From positions 310,001 through 374,000 of the forward strand of contig NZ_LOPY01000019.1 in assembly GCF_001469895.1 (NCBI RefSeq): a DNA stretch of 64,000 nt, written 5' to 3'. The position numbers and the translations under genes were made by a program. Below are positions 35,558 to 45,527 of the stretch, piece by piece. The stretch is from Pseudoalteromonas sp. XI10 (GTDB lineage Bacteria > Pseudomonadota > Gammaproteobacteria > Enterobacterales > Alteromonadaceae). Under the pieces are notes generated by a model. It was not told where the DNA came from and did no database searches. It saw only the letters and a program-made list of their open reading frames with translations. Position 1 is the stretch's first letter. Each line of letters starts with the position of its first letter.

Positions 35558-35971
35558 TTAGAAGATTCTAACTAAAATCAGCACCCACATTATTAGCATT
35601 ATAAAGCTACTGACAACAAAACTATAATAGCGCGCCTTCAAGGTGTTTGAAGTTAAGTGTATTACGCTATGAATAATTCTTAATGCAACATAAACCCAAG
35701 CAAGGACAACAAATACAGTACCTACAGCATTGACTTGCAGAGCTGTTAAACACGCAATAAAAAACAGCACAGGCATTTCGAATTGATTGATAAAGTTACG
35801 ATCTGCTACGCGAACATTATCCCCAGCCTTTTCAAGCTCCATTGTTAAGAAGTCTTTCATCTCGATGGTTTTTTGTTTTGCCGCACGAAAACGACGCTTA
35901 CCCATAATGTACATGACAGTAAAAGTCAGAAAGACTTGAGTGAACATTGCTACAATTAGCCACTTTTCCAT
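35558..35971 (-). CDS. MAPEG-family membrane protein
   Basis: 137 residues with four membrane helices. The family motifs FINQFEMPVLFFIACL (helix two) and AWVYVALRIIHSVIHL (helix three) are clear, placing it with bacterial MAPEG proteins related to microsomal glutathione transferases; no activity can be assigned. Convergent with the cyclophilin gene and divergent from the M16 peptidase gene. Confidence 0.88.
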   Translation of the reverse strand: MEKWLIVAMFTQVFLTFTVMYIMGKRRFRAAKQKTIEMKDFLTMELEKAGDNVRVADRNFINQFEMPVLFFIACLTALQVNAVGTVFVVLAWVYVALRIIHSVIHLTSNTLKARYYSFVVSSFIMLIMWVLILVRIF

Positions 35972-36137
35972 AGCTCATCCTTTGTTATAGTTATTGCTAT
36001 TAATCTTAACCGTAAGTATTGCATTTTCACAATGTGTTACAAAGTTTTGCTGTAACTTAGCTGAAAAGCATTGAATTGCGGCGCTCGAAAACACATGATA
36101 AATAAAAATTTATTCAATTTCTAATGGATACAAAATA

Positions 36138-39023
36138 ATGAAAAAAATAATTGGACTCAGTGCAATCGCTTTTGCAGTGTTAGCAGGTTGTTCTTCTACT
36201 TCTACCACAACGCCTCCTGCAGCTAATACTAACCTTATTCCTGACTCGTTAGTTATCAGCCCAAACGACACCCGTGAGTACAAAACATTAAAACTAGATA
36301 ACGAAATTGATGTAATTTTAATTTCAGATCCTAGTGCTGAAAAATCAGCTGCTGCTTTGAGTGTAGGCGTTGGTTTATTGCACGACCCTATGTCGCAACA
36401 AGGCATGGCGCACTACCTAGAGCATATGCTGTTCCTTGGTACAGACCGCTACCCAGACACTAAAGGTTACAGTGATTTCATGACCAAAAATGGTGGCGCA
36501 CATAACGCTTACACCTGGTTAGATATCACAAACTACATGTTCAAAGTGAACAATGATGCCTACGACGAAGCACTTGACCGCTTTGCAGACTTTTTTAAAT
36601 CGCCAAAGCTTTACCCTGAATACACAGACAAAGAAAAAAATGCGGTAAACGCAGAGTGGTCAATGCGTCGTGAAATGGACTTTTTTGGCCAATTTAAACT
36701 AGCGCGTCAAATGATGGGCTCACACCCTGCAAACCGCTTCTTAATTGGTAACCTAGAAACTTTAGGGGATAAAGAAGGCAGCAATCTGCATAAAGAAACC
36801 GTTGCTTTCTATAACAAATATTATTCATCGAACATTATGAAAGTGGCGATGATTTCAAATCGTCCACTGGCTGAAATGGAAGCAAAAGCTAAACAGTATT
36901 TTGCTGATATTGAAAATAAAAAAATCGAAAAACCAACGGTGACTGATAAGTTAGACTTTTCTGTTGCTGGCGGAAAGCGTGTTTACTACTCACCAAATGA
37001 AGATGTAAAACAACTACAGTTAGAGTTCACTATTGCTGATAACAGTTCACAATTTGCGGTAAAACCAAATCGTTTTGTTTCTTACCTTTTAAGCAACGAA
37101 ATGCAAGGTAGCCCGGCACAAATTTTACGTGATAAAGGCTGGGTGTCACGTCTATCTGCTTCTGATGCACCAACACAGTATGGTAACTACGGCAGCTTAA
37201 CGGTTAATATTGAATTGACTGATGCTGGCATGCAAAACCGCGAAGAAATTGTCGCTATGGTTATGCAGTACATTGCGCTTATTAAAGAGCAGGGTGTTGA
37301 TAGCAAATACTTTAATGAAATTCGTACATCGTTAAACAATGAATTTCAATTCCTCGAAAAAGGTGATGAGTTTGGTTATGTAAGTAACTTAACTGATAGC
37401 ATGCAAAAGTTCCCTGTGAACAACGCAATTAATGCACCTTATTATTATGCTAAGTTTGATGCAGACGCGGTGCAAAATGTGCTGTCGCAATTAAACGAAG
37501 ATACTTTACGTATTTGGTATATCTCTCAACAAGAAGAAACAGATTCGCAGCTGCATTTTTACGATGGTAAATATCGTATAGAAGACATCAGCGAAGCAGA
37601 AGTTGCAAGTTGGAGCAAACCGAGCGAATACGCTTTAGCATTGCCAACAGTTAACCGCTTATTACCTGAAAGCTTTGCAATTAAAACAGCTGAGTTTCAA
37701 CAACAAGCGCACCCTGAACTAGTATTTGATAAGCGGGGTGTAAAAGTTTGGCGTCAAGCAAGTCAGCAGTTTGCTGAGCAACCTAAAGGCCTTGTTGAAG
37801 TTTATATTAATACGCCAGATGCCCTTGTGAATGTTAAATCACAAGTGCTTTACTCAATTTGGGCTGATCTTTATAACTTACAACAAAGCAAACTAAGCAC
37901 AGAAGCAGCTGTTGCAGGTATGAGTTTAGGGCTACAACCAAGTAACGGCCTTGTGTTATCGCTAAGTGGTTTCACTGATAAACAAGATGTACTTTTAGCT
38001 CAGGCCCTTGAAAATCTAACGTTAGATGTGTCTGAAGAAGGTTTTGCCCAAGCAATCGATCGTTTTAAGCGTGATTTACTAAATCAGCAAAAACAGTTCC
38101 CATTCTATCAAGCATTCGGTGAGTACTCTAAGCTTACTCGTAGTGGTAAATTTGACACCGAAACCTTGATTGCAGCGGCAGATACACTAACCCTTGCAGA
38201 TTTTGCTGCCATTAAACAATCTACACTTGCAGCCAATGATCTACGCGTATTCACTTTTGGTAACTATAACCAAAACGATGTTGAATCTATTGCGAGTAAG
38301 TTAACTGCAATTTTACCTAAAGGTCATAAAGCGACTGAGTTTGCCAGAAGCAAAGCTTGGTTACCTCAGCCTGGTGAACGTATTGTACTGCAAAAAGATA
38401 TTGATGTAGCTGATGTAGCAATTATTGATATGGTTGTTCACCCAACCCCAGGTTATAAGCAAAAAGCACAGGCACAAATTTTACAAAGTCACTTTAGAAC
38501 CGTAGCGTTTGATAAGTTACGTACTGAAGAGCAGCTGGCTTATGCGGTTGGTGCACTAGCACGTCCTATCGAAGACTACTCTGCATTAGGTCTTTATATT
38601 CAAACACCGGTCAAAGGCCCTAAAGAAATGCAAGCGCGTTTTGATGAGTTCAAAAAGCAATACGCCGTTGAGCTTGATAACATGACAGAAGAAACATTTG
38701 CACAACTTAAAAATGCAACGCTTGTGTCTTTAAAAGAGCAACCTAAGAATTTAAGTGATGAAATGTCGCCGCTTATTTCTGATTGGTACCGTGAAAACTT
38801 TAACTTCGATTCTAAAGAAAAGCTTATCGCTGAAGTTGAAAAAGTAACATTGGCTGATCTGAAAGATTACTACAAGAAAACTATGCTCAATAGTGAAGCT
38901 GCGCGTTTAAATATTCAAATGCGTGGTAGTAAGTTTGCAGATAAACCATTTGCTGATCTGAAAAACCAAACAAAAGTTGAAAACTTAGAGAGTTATTACA
39001 AAGGAATTAAACTCCAAAAGTAA
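36138..39023 (+). CDS. Lipoprotein M16 zinc peptidase (pitrilysin/insulinase type)
   Basis: 961 residues, the length of full four-domain pitrilysins. Lipoprotein signal with lipobox LAGC (Cys19), so a membrane-anchored extracytoplasmic protease. The inverted zinc motif HYLEH (HxxEH, in MAHYLEHMLFLGTDRYP, about 89-93) and the distal Glu in NAVNAEWSMRRE complete the active site. The C-terminal half contains the RTEEQLAYAVG segment typical of the substrate-binding half in this family. It degrades peptides in the periplasm. Single gene followed by a strong terminator. Confidence 0.94.
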   Translation: MKKIIGLSAIAFAVLAGCSSTSTTTPPAANTNLIPDSLVISPNDTREYKTLKLDNEIDVILISDPSAEKSAAALSVGVGLLHDPMSQQGMAHYLEHMLFLGTDRYPDTKGYSDFMTKNGGAHNAYTWLDITNYMFKVNNDAYDEALDRFADFFKSPKLYPEYTDKEKNAVNAEWSMRREMDFFGQFKLARQMMGSHPANRFLIGNLETLGDKEGSNLHKETVAFYNKYYSSNIMKVAMISNRPLAEMEAKAKQYFADIENKKIEKPTVTDKLDFSVAGGKRVYYSPNEDVKQLQLEFTIADNSSQFAVKPNRFVSYLLSNEMQGSPAQILRDKGWVSRLSASDAPTQYGNYGSLTVNIELTDAGMQNREEIVAMVMQYIALIKEQGVDSKYFNEIRTSLNNEFQFLEKGDEFGYVSNLTDSMQKFPVNNAINAPYYYAKFDADAVQNVLSQLNEDTLRIWYISQQEETDSQLHFYDGKYRIEDISEAEVASWSKPSEYALALPTVNRLLPESFAIKTAEFQQQAHPELVFDKRGVKVWRQASQQFAEQPKGLVEVYINTPDALVNVKSQVLYSIWADLYNLQQSKLSTEAAVAGMSLGLQPSNGLVLSLSGFTDKQDVLLAQALENLTLDVSEEGFAQAIDRFKRDLLNQQKQFPFYQAFGEYSKLTRSGKFDTETLIAAADTLTLADFAAIKQSTLAANDLRVFTFGNYNQNDVESIASKLTAILPKGHKATEFARSKAWLPQPGERIVLQKDIDVADVAIIDMVVHPTPGYKQKAQAQILQSHFRTVAFDKLRTEEQLAYAVGALARPIEDYSALGLYIQTPVKGPKEMQARFDEFKKQYAVELDNMTEETFAQLKNATLVSLKEQPKNLSDEMSPLISDWYRENFNFDSKEKLIAEVEKVTLADLKDYYKKTMLNSEAARLNIQMRGSKFADKPFADLKNQTKVENLESYYKGIKLQK

Positions 39024-39040
39024 ATTAATAGTTGATAAAC

Positions 39041-39068
39041 AAAAGCCCAAGCAATTGCTTGGGCTTTT
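39041..39068 (+). terminator. Strong terminator after the M16 peptidase gene
   Basis: A perfect 28-bp palindrome, AAAAGCCCAAGCAA (39041-39054) and its complement, followed by CTTTTTT. Confidence 0.92.
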
Positions 39069-39198
39069 CTTTTTTCGAAAAGCAAACTTAGAAGAAATAA
39101 CCCTGAGTATTAATTTAGCCAATAACAATTTTTATTGGGTGGATAATTACTTTACACTCATCAATAACGTCACTTTTCATTAATTGAGCAAAGGGATT

Positions 39199-39603
39199 AT
39201 GGCATTTTCAGATACTTACAGACTCAGTAGCCATGCGGTTATCACCAATAACCAAGGTCAGGTGTTATTACTAAAAGCTGATTACGGTCAAAAAAGTTGG
39301 GGGCTACCTGGCGGAGCTTTAGATAAAGGTGAAACAATTCACCAAGCGTTGCTTCGTGAATGCCAAGAAGAGCTTAATTGTGATGTAGATATCGCTTATT
39401 TAAGTGGCGTTTATTATCACACAGCATTTAACTCTCATGCGTTTATTTTTCGTGCTTATATAGCTGATGACGCTGAGATAATGTTGAGTAATGAGCACAC
39501 TGAGTATGGCTATTTCGATATTGACGAGTTATCTAAAGTACAAAAAGAGCGTGTTCTAGACTGCCTTAATTTTACCAATGATGTCGTTAGTAAGGTGTTT
39601 TAA
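39199..39603 (+). CDS. NUDIX hydrolase
   Basis: About 134 residues from the ATG at 39199; the in-frame TTG at 39184 has no ribosome-binding site. The Nudix box is complete: GALDKGETIHQALLRECQEE (G-x5-E-x7-RE-x2-EE). Cleaves a nucleoside-diphosphate derivative; the substrate is not predictable. Three bases separate its stop from the start of the acetyltransferase gene, so they form an operon. Confidence 0.9.
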   Translation: MAFSDTYRLSSHAVITNNQGQVLLLKADYGQKSWGLPGGALDKGETIHQALLRECQEELNCDVDIAYLSGVYYHTAFNSHAFIFRAYIADDAEIMLSNEHTEYGYFDIDELSKVQKERVLDCLNFTNDVVSKVF

Positions 39604-39606
39604 TAA

Positions 39607-40098
39607 ATGTTAGATATATACTTACGTGCCGGGCAGCCTGATGATGCGACTTTTATCGTTGAGCTTTTGAACCAAGCAACATTTTTAGAGCACATAGGTA
39701 ATAAAAATATTAATACGCCCGCACAAGCTGAACATTATATTCAACAAACGTTTATAAATAGCCACCAGCAATTGGGCTTTGGCAGTTATATTGTATGTTT
39801 AGCTGATGATACACCGGTTGGAATGGTGGGGCTCTTTCAGCGCGATGCGCTAGCTATTCCCGATTTAGGATTTGCCTTGTTAGCTAAATATGAAGGCAAG
39901 GGTATTATTACATCTGCTGCTCGGTTATTGATGGCAAAAAAACACGTATTAGAGCTTGGTGTGCTTGCTGCAATAACCTCGCAAACAAATATTGGTTCAC
40001 AGAAGGTGTTACAGAAACTTGGTTTTGAGTTTATAGGCGATGTCATCATTAACGATGACAATCAGCCTCTAAAACTCTTATTAAAGAGCAAGCTTTGA
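39607..40098 (+). CDS. GNAT-family N-acetyltransferase
   Basis: 163 residues. The GNAT fold is indicated by LRAGQPDDATFIVELL at the N terminus, a central beta strand with YIVCLADDTPVGMVGLF, the acetyl-CoA loop in KYEGKGIITSAARLLM and the C-terminal TSQTNIGSQKVLQKLGFEFIG, as in RimJ/RimL-type enzymes. Acceptor unknown. Downstream partner of the NUDIX gene; its last 18 bp overlap the 3' end of the convergent pqiC. Confidence 0.88.
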   Translation: MLDIYLRAGQPDDATFIVELLNQATFLEHIGNKNINTPAQAEHYIQQTFINSHQQLGFGSYIVCLADDTPVGMVGLFQRDALAIPDLGFALLAKYEGKGIITSAARLLMAKKHVLELGVLAAITSQTNIGSQKVLQKLGFEFIGDVIINDDNQPLKLLLKSKL

Positions 40099-40692
40099 TA
40101 CTTCGTTTGCAACCTGTTTGTTGACCTTTAGCCACGTTGACTCAAGTGTTGCGACAAGCCCTTCGTAATCACTGTCTTGTAGTGGTGTAAGCTCATTAAA
40201 GTAATTGACCGCCTTTAACTTTCGGCCAGATTCAGGGTTTGTATAGTACAAACGCCAAAGCCCTGCAATGTTGGCATTGCCTTGCTCATCGCCGTTGAAG
40301 TGATGTAGCTCATATTCTAATTCATAGAAACTTTGCTGATCTAAATCGGTGATCACCGGTAAACCTTTTATTACCATCCAATTATCAAGCTCAGTGTAAA
40401 GCTGTTGATGTGCACTGGCGGTTAACATTAAATCAGGTGATTCGCTCCATAAATGGTAGTTAGCAGCATTGACTCGGTTGTTGTCGAGAACCATAGCAAT
40501 ACCACGATTATTAAGCGCACCACGTAGCTGTACGGTATTAATTCTGAGCTGAGCTTGTGTATTCTCAGCTAAGCGCTGCATTGCAATAATTGGCTGCGAA
40601 AATTGATAATACTCAATAGTCGAGAATGACGTTTGACTGCAGGCCGAAAGTAATAGCGCTGATGCAACTGAAGCACAGAGTTTATAGTTCAT
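40081..40692 (-). CDS. pqiC: PqiC, outer-membrane lipoprotein of the PqiABC lipid-transport system
   Basis: 203 residues with lipobox LSAC (Cys18) and the DUF330/PqiC pattern (IEYYQFSQP near the N terminus, INTVQLRGALNNRGIAMVLDNNR, NYHLWSESP). It docks the PqiB tunnel at the outer membrane. The ATG shares one base with the pqiB stop. Its 3' end overlaps the convergent acetyltransferase gene. Confidence 0.9.
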   Translation of the reverse strand: MNYKLCASVASALLLSACSQTSFSTIEYYQFSQPIIAMQRLAENTQAQLRINTVQLRGALNNRGIAMVLDNNRVNAANYHLWSESPDLMLTASAHQQLYTELDNWMVIKGLPVITDLDQQSFYELEYELHHFNGDEQGNANIAGLWRLYYTNPESGRKLKAVNYFNELTPLQDSDYEGLVATLESTWLKVNKQVANEVSKLAL

Positions 40693-42347
40693 TATTGTTT
40701 CCTCGGCGTTGGGTCTGCTGGTAGCTCTTTATCAAAGATCAACATATTAGGTTGCTGGTTTAAACCTCGTGTGAGTGGCTGCAGCTCTTCACTTAAACGT
40801 TTAAATTCAGATAAAGTTGTTTGCAACTGCTGGTGGAATGTTGAGCCTTGCTCATAACTTGCCATAGTTTTTTCAAATTGTTTCATGGTTTTATCGAACT
40901 GTTGCATGCTCTTAGTCATTTCTGCAAAGTTGCGATTAATATCACCCGGTAAGTCTTGTGTATCTTGTTTATTTAGTAGCTCTCTCATGTCATGAGCAAG
41001 CGCTTGGTACTCGGCAAAGGTGGTCTGCATTTGTGCCAAGCTATCTTCAATTTTAAGGTTATTTACTTTATTCAATACATCAGAGACTTGGTCGGCTATG
41101 ACTGTAATACCGCTTGATACACTCGGGAATACGGTGTACTCGGCTATTGTCTTTAATTCGGCAGGTTCTGCGTTATCGTAAATATCTAAGTCAACATACA
41201 CCGCACCAGTGAGTAAGTTACCTGGCTTTAAAGAGGCTCGAAGACCATTTTTGATCCAGCCATCTAAACTCGAATACCAAAACTCTCGTGCTGCTGCACT
41301 GTCGTGGTAGAGGCGCCCATACTCAATTTTTATCAGGGCAGGTACTGCGGTGTTATCGGTTCTAAAGTGTGCAGGCTTACCATCTATTATCACACTTGCA
41401 GGTGCTTCAACTACACTACCGATGCGCATACCTCGGTATTCTACAGGAGCGCCAGCGCGTAAGCCGCGAATTGATTGCTCAAAGTCGATTAAGTAGTAGT
41501 CAAAATCGTAAAAGCGTTCTTCTAAGGCGGCTTTGTAGCTATTACTTAAAGAAAAACTATGGCCGTTACTGGCCACTTCACCGGGCGCTTGTTGCTCAGG
41601 AATACCAACAGAAATACCGCCTTTGAGCAATTTACTTAACGAGCCTGTATTAACATTAATACCATCTGCAGATAGGTCTATTTCGATGCCTGAGTTTACC
41701 CAGAAAATAGAGTTTAAGGTGATCAAGTTTTGATATGGCTCATTGATAAAAATGCCATACTTCATAGCTTGATTCTTCCAATCAAAGGTGGCGGTTTCTA
41801 TTTGGCCAATTTTGTAATCTTTAAAGTAAATACCGGTACTCACATCAAGCACTTCTGCGTTATAACTTAATAGTGTAAACCGTCCACCTTTTACATCTTT
41901 ACCAATTAGAGCTGGTTCATCTTGTAGCTCAAATCTTTCGGCCAGCTTTTTACTCTCTCCCGGTGCAAATTCTAAATACACACCAGAGAGTAGGGTACTC
42001 ATGCCGCTTATGCCGGTATCGTCAATCCGTGGTTTTACCACCCAAATTTTCGCATCATCTGTGAGTAAATCGTCGTAATGTTTATCGATTTGCGCCCGTG
42101 CAATGACGCTATTTTGTTTATCTGATAAACGAACATGGTCGATTTGGCCAATCTTCACGCTACGTACTTTTATTTCTGTTTTACCGGCCACAATACCTTC
42201 TGCATGAGGCATTTTGATAAAAATGGTGGTGCCTTTATTTGCTTGATACTGGTACAACATCCATGCGCCGATTAATAAGGCAATAACTGGAATGATCCAG
42301 ATTGCTGATATATTTGGCGCTGTTTTTATTTTAGCGGTTTCGCTCAT
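40692..42347 (-). CDS. pqiB: PqiB, MCE-domain intermembrane tunnel protein
   Basis: 551 residues, matching E. coli PqiB. One N-terminal membrane helix (IWIIPVIALLIGAWMLYQY, about 15-33), then three MCE domains (beginning at about GTTIFIKMPHAEGIVAGKTE, GGRFTLLSYNAEVLDVSTGI and LRAGAPVEYRGMRIGSVVEA) and a C-terminal coiled-coil region (about 440-530) that builds the needle across the periplasm. Moves lipids between the membranes. Overlaps pqiA by 4 bp (ATGA) and pqiC by 1 bp. Confidence 0.94.
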   Translation of the reverse strand: MSETAKIKTAPNISAIWIIPVIALLIGAWMLYQYQANKGTTIFIKMPHAEGIVAGKTEIKVRSVKIGQIDHVRLSDKQNSVIARAQIDKHYDDLLTDDAKIWVVKPRIDDTGISGMSTLLSGVYLEFAPGESKKLAERFELQDEPALIGKDVKGGRFTLLSYNAEVLDVSTGIYFKDYKIGQIETATFDWKNQAMKYGIFINEPYQNLITLNSIFWVNSGIEIDLSADGINVNTGSLSKLLKGGISVGIPEQQAPGEVASNGHSFSLSNSYKAALEERFYDFDYYLIDFEQSIRGLRAGAPVEYRGMRIGSVVEAPASVIIDGKPAHFRTDNTAVPALIKIEYGRLYHDSAAAREFWYSSLDGWIKNGLRASLKPGNLLTGAVYVDLDIYDNAEPAELKTIAEYTVFPSVSSGITVIADQVSDVLNKVNNLKIEDSLAQMQTTFAEYQALAHDMRELLNKQDTQDLPGDINRNFAEMTKSMQQFDKTMKQFEKTMASYEQGSTFHQQLQTTLSEFKRLSEELQPLTRGLNQQPNMLIFDKELPADPTPRKQ

Positions 42348-43582
42348 GCCAAGGTCTCTTGTTTCGCAGTACTTAAGTTATCTGGGTTATCCCACAATAA
42401 ACGTGGATCAAACGCATGGGCTGCCAACATCTGGCAAATAACCATGGTTGTAAAAAATATTGTGCCAATGCCAGGTGTTACTGACATTAAGTTTCCGAGT
42501 TGCACTAAGGCTACTAGAATCGCCACAACAAATACATCGATCATTGACCATTTACCAATAAATTCAGTCAATTGATAGATACGCGTATAGCTTTTAGTTT
42601 GTCTGTTTGCTGGCCTCATCACCATAAAGCATAAAAAACTTAATATTAGCGCTTTGGCAAGGGGAACAACCACACTCGCTAAAAAGATGATCATTGCGAT
42701 AGGGTACGAACCACTATTCCATAAAATCATTACGCCACCAATAATAGTTGATGGAGTTTCATCGCCAAGGCTTGTGGTGTACATAATAGGATAGACATTG
42801 GCTGGAATATAACAGGCCACTGAGGTTAATAACCACGCTGCGGCTTTTTGCACACTAAAAGGATTACGACTGTAAGTTTTAGAGTCGCAGCGTGAACAGA
42901 TTTCGGTCGCACACAGTTGTCCACAAACATGGCACGCTCTTAACCCTTGATCAATAGCACGCGTGTTAGGCTGTGTTTGCTCTATGTATTCAGGTTCTTT
43001 TAATTGTTTCCATAAGGTGTGCTTATTTAATTTTGCTGTAGCTGCTACATAACAAATAACAAAAGCACTATAGGCCCAAAAGCTTACACCAAATTCAATG
43101 TCAGCCATCGACATGATTTTAACCATACTGACCATTACGCCAATTAAAAAAATCTCAGACATGATCCAAGGTTCTAACGCAAAGGTGGTTTTTAGCAGTC
43201 TTTTTCCCCATTGATACGGTAACGCTTTTAATAAGCCTAAATGCAAAGGGATTATGAGTACCAATAGCAATAAGGGCAGACCAATAATACTGGTGTCGAT
43301 GAACAAACCTAAAAAGTCGTTGTCGTAATTAAATAGAATACGAGCGGCATCGGGTAAGGTGATTGTTTGGGTAATACCACTACTGGTAAAAGACAGGAAC
43401 GGGTAAAACATACTACTTAGTAGCATAACAATAGCACTTAAGCTTAGTGCGACTACCATACTATCTTGGTTAGCTTGCGATGCTGAAAGCTTTGTATTGC
43501 AATGAGGGCATATTGCCACTTGTTTTGCACTTAAGTGTGGGATCTCAATGACAAGATCGCAGCTAGGACAGGCTGTTTGCAA
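42344..43582 (-). CDS. pqiA: PqiA, inner-membrane component of PqiABC
   Basis: 412 residues with two repeated PqiA domains of about four membrane helices each. Each half begins with a zinc-ribbon-like cysteine pattern: CPSCDLVIEIP with CPHCNTKL near the N terminus, and CHVCGQLC with CSRCDSK at about 220-240. Works with PqiB in lipid transport; in E. coli the operon responds to paraquat through SoxRS. No clear SoxS site was recognised in the 140-bp divergent gap upstream. Confidence 0.94.
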   Translation of the reverse strand: MQTACPSCDLVIEIPHLSAKQVAICPHCNTKLSASQANQDSMVVALSLSAIVMLLSSMFYPFLSFTSSGITQTITLPDAARILFNYDNDFLGLFIDTSIIGLPLLLLVLIIPLHLGLLKALPYQWGKRLLKTTFALEPWIMSEIFLIGVMVSMVKIMSMADIEFGVSFWAYSAFVICYVAATAKLNKHTLWKQLKEPEYIEQTQPNTRAIDQGLRACHVCGQLCATEICSRCDSKTYSRNPFSVQKAAAWLLTSVACYIPANVYPIMYTTSLGDETPSTIIGGVMILWNSGSYPIAMIIFLASVVVPLAKALILSFLCFMVMRPANRQTKSYTRIYQLTEFIGKWSMIDVFVVAILVALVQLGNLMSVTPGIGTIFFTTMVICQMLAAHAFDPRLLWDNPDNLSTAKQETLA

Positions 43583-43722
43583 ACTTAGGGTCTCTTAAAC
43601 AAGAACTTAGTTAAGTTTGCATCAAATAGTGTATAAATTCAAATGCACCTTTGTTTAATATAAGCTAATATTTGTACAAAGCGATTACGCTTTTTAATAC
43701 ATTTAATTCTTTAAGGTGAGCA

Positions 43723-44499
43723 GTGAAGCAATTATTTATCCTTTTAATGTTGTTTGTTAGTGTTAAAGGCGAGTGTTTATCTGAGCCAAATACGCAAAAA
43801 CCCATTATTGTTGCTGCGAGCGCCTCCTTACCTCCTTATGTTTTTCAAGACACTAACAGCGGCATTCAACTTGAAATATTGAAAGCTGCTTTTAAATCGC
43901 AAGGCATCTCTAATATCGATATTCATTACATGTCGAATAAGCGTGCTGAGCAGCAGCTTATGCAGGGCAAGGTTGATATTGCGCTGAACTTTCCTCCTGT
44001 ACTTACTTCACATGTATACAAGAGCGATGAACTTCTTCACTATCAAAATGTGGCGGTTAGTCTTGCTGGTAAAGATCTTAAGATTAATAGTATCTACGAT
44101 TTAGCAGGTAAAAGCGTGCTTGCATTTCAAAATGCGACTAATTTCATTGAAGCACCTTTTAAATCGGTTACTAATATTTTGCGCTCTTACGAAGAAGTAG
44201 TTAACCAAGAAGCGCAAGTTGATCACCTTATGAAAGGCTGGGTCGATGTAATTATCCTAGAGCGTCGAGTGTTTTTATATTATTTAGAAAAATACAAACA
44301 AAGCGCTGAGGTTAAACCTTTTATTGTGCATGCAATTTTTAAAGAAGCACCAAGACCTGCGTTTTTTTACAGTAAAACGTTAAAAAACACCTTTAATTTG
44401 GGTCTTGGTGAAATCATAGAATCAGGCGAATACCAAGCAATTATTCGCCTTGATGGTACTGAGTACGCGCAACTTTCAGAGCCTGAGTTACGCGAATAA
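43723..44499 (+). CDS. Periplasmic solute-binding protein, amino-acid type (SBP_bac_3)
   Basis: 258 residues. GTG start with AAGGTGAG just upstream (about 43711-43718). Signal peptide (KQLFILLMLFVSVKGECLS), then a class II binding-protein domain: IIVAASASLPPYVFQDTNSG, GIQLEILKAAF, LMQGKVDIALNFPP and LAGKSVLAFQNATNFIEAP. No permease or ATPase genes adjoin, so it may be an orphan receptor or signalling protein, a common pattern in Alteromonadales. Divergent from pqiABC; its last 12 bp overlap the convergent thioesterase gene. Confidence 0.85.
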   Translation: MKQLFILLMLFVSVKGECLSEPNTQKPIIVAASASLPPYVFQDTNSGIQLEILKAAFKSQGISNIDIHYMSNKRAEQQLMQGKVDIALNFPPVLTSHVYKSDELLHYQNVAVSLAGKDLKINSIYDLAGKSVLAFQNATNFIEAPFKSVTNILRSYEEVVNQEAQVDHLMKGWVDVIILERRVFLYYLEKYKQSAEVKPFIVHAIFKEAPRPAFFYSKTLKNTFNLGLGEIIESGEYQAIIRLDGTEYAQLSEPELRE

Positions 44500-45288
44500 C
44501 GCGACGGTTTGGCGGCTCAGTGCAATTAGTTTACCGTCTTCACTCCAAATACAACCATCTTCTAGCCCATAGCCATCCTTACTATGATGTGTAACTGCTT
44601 CGTAGCCAATCCAAGCATCATGTGCAATTTTAGGCTCTTCTACAAATTCTATGTACCACGACATGCTACTTGCTGGTGCAGGTTGCTTATACATTTGTAA
44701 TAAGGTTGGTGGCCATGCATCTGTTAGGGCGATGATATGGGCTTCAGCCATTTGCTCTGGCACGTGTTTGAATTTCATCCAACCACCTAAATGTGAGGTG
44801 TCTGCTCCAGAGAATGGCATATTGCCGTCTTGTAAACACAATGCCACATGCTGGAAAAATGCCGGCATCACGCCTTCTTTATAAGGTAGGGTGAAACGCT
44901 CATCAACCGGTTTTAGCTGCATTGCCTTAGAGACATCTACACGAACACCGGACTGGCGCTCGGCCCCAAAGCAGGCTTGTGTAATAACACAAACATCGCC
45001 ATTTTGAATCACTTTTGCTAGTACCTGAGCACTGTTTTTGCCTTCGCGTAAAACGTCAACTTCGATTGAAAAGTCGCAATCAGCGATTAACGGGCCAACA
45101 AAGTTAGTACTTAAAGATAGTAAGCGGCGAGAACTATCGATATGCTGACGTATAGCTTGATATAATAAAGCTGCAGATAATCCACCAAACGCTGTTCGAC
45201 CTTGGCACCAGTTTTCTGGAAACTGCATTACTTTTGTTTTGTCTTTGCCAAGTTCAGCTGCCATGGCGAGTAATTGTTCAAAATGCAT
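44488..45288 (-). CDS. Acyl-CoA thioesterase-like protein (double hotdog, TesB-related)
   Basis: About 266 residues from the ATG at 45288, which has AAGGA about seven bases upstream; five more residues to 45303 are possible. The N-terminal hotdog half has WCQGRTAFGGLSAALLYQAI and LLSLSTNFVGPLIADCDFSI, and the C-terminal half MSWYIEFVEEP with GLEDGCIWSEDGKLIALSRQ, the ending typical of TesB-like thioesterases. Likely hydrolyses acyl-CoA in the cytosol; chain preference unknown. Single gene. Confidence 0.88.
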   Translation of the reverse strand: MHFEQLLAMAAELGKDKTKVMQFPENWCQGRTAFGGLSAALLYQAIRQHIDSSRRLLSLSTNFVGPLIADCDFSIEVDVLREGKNSAQVLAKVIQNGDVCVITQACFGAERQSGVRVDVSKAMQLKPVDERFTLPYKEGVMPAFFQHVALCLQDGNMPFSGADTSHLGGWMKFKHVPEQMAEAHIIALTDAWPPTLLQMYKQPAPASSMSWYIEFVEEPKIAHDAWIGYEAVTHHSKDGYGLEDGCIWSEDGKLIALSRQTVALFA

Positions 45289-45452
45289 AATTTTCCTTAA
45301 CATTTATTGTTATGGTGTTTGTTATAGCATAGCTAAAGTCATCAGACCAGTTTGTTTATCCTGCAAGCAGGCTGAGAAAACAGCGCTTTTTGTGGAAAAA
45401 ACGCCCATTTCGAAAATATTTCAAAAAAAAGTAAATTTTTTTCATTTTTACA

Positions 45453-45480
45453 GTTGAATTCAGTTTCCTGCACCCCTATC
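45453..45480 (+). promoter_or_regulatory. Sigma-32-like heat-shock promoter of dnaK
   Basis: GTTGAATT (45453-45460) and CCCCTATC (45473-45480), 12 bp apart, resemble the sigma-32 elements CTTGAAA and CCCCATNT. It lies about 50 bp before the dnaK start. Assigned by pattern and context. Confidence 0.6.
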
Positions 45481-45527
45481 TACTAGTCATCGAACGTTTT
45501 AACGAATTTTGAAGTTGGAGAAGATTC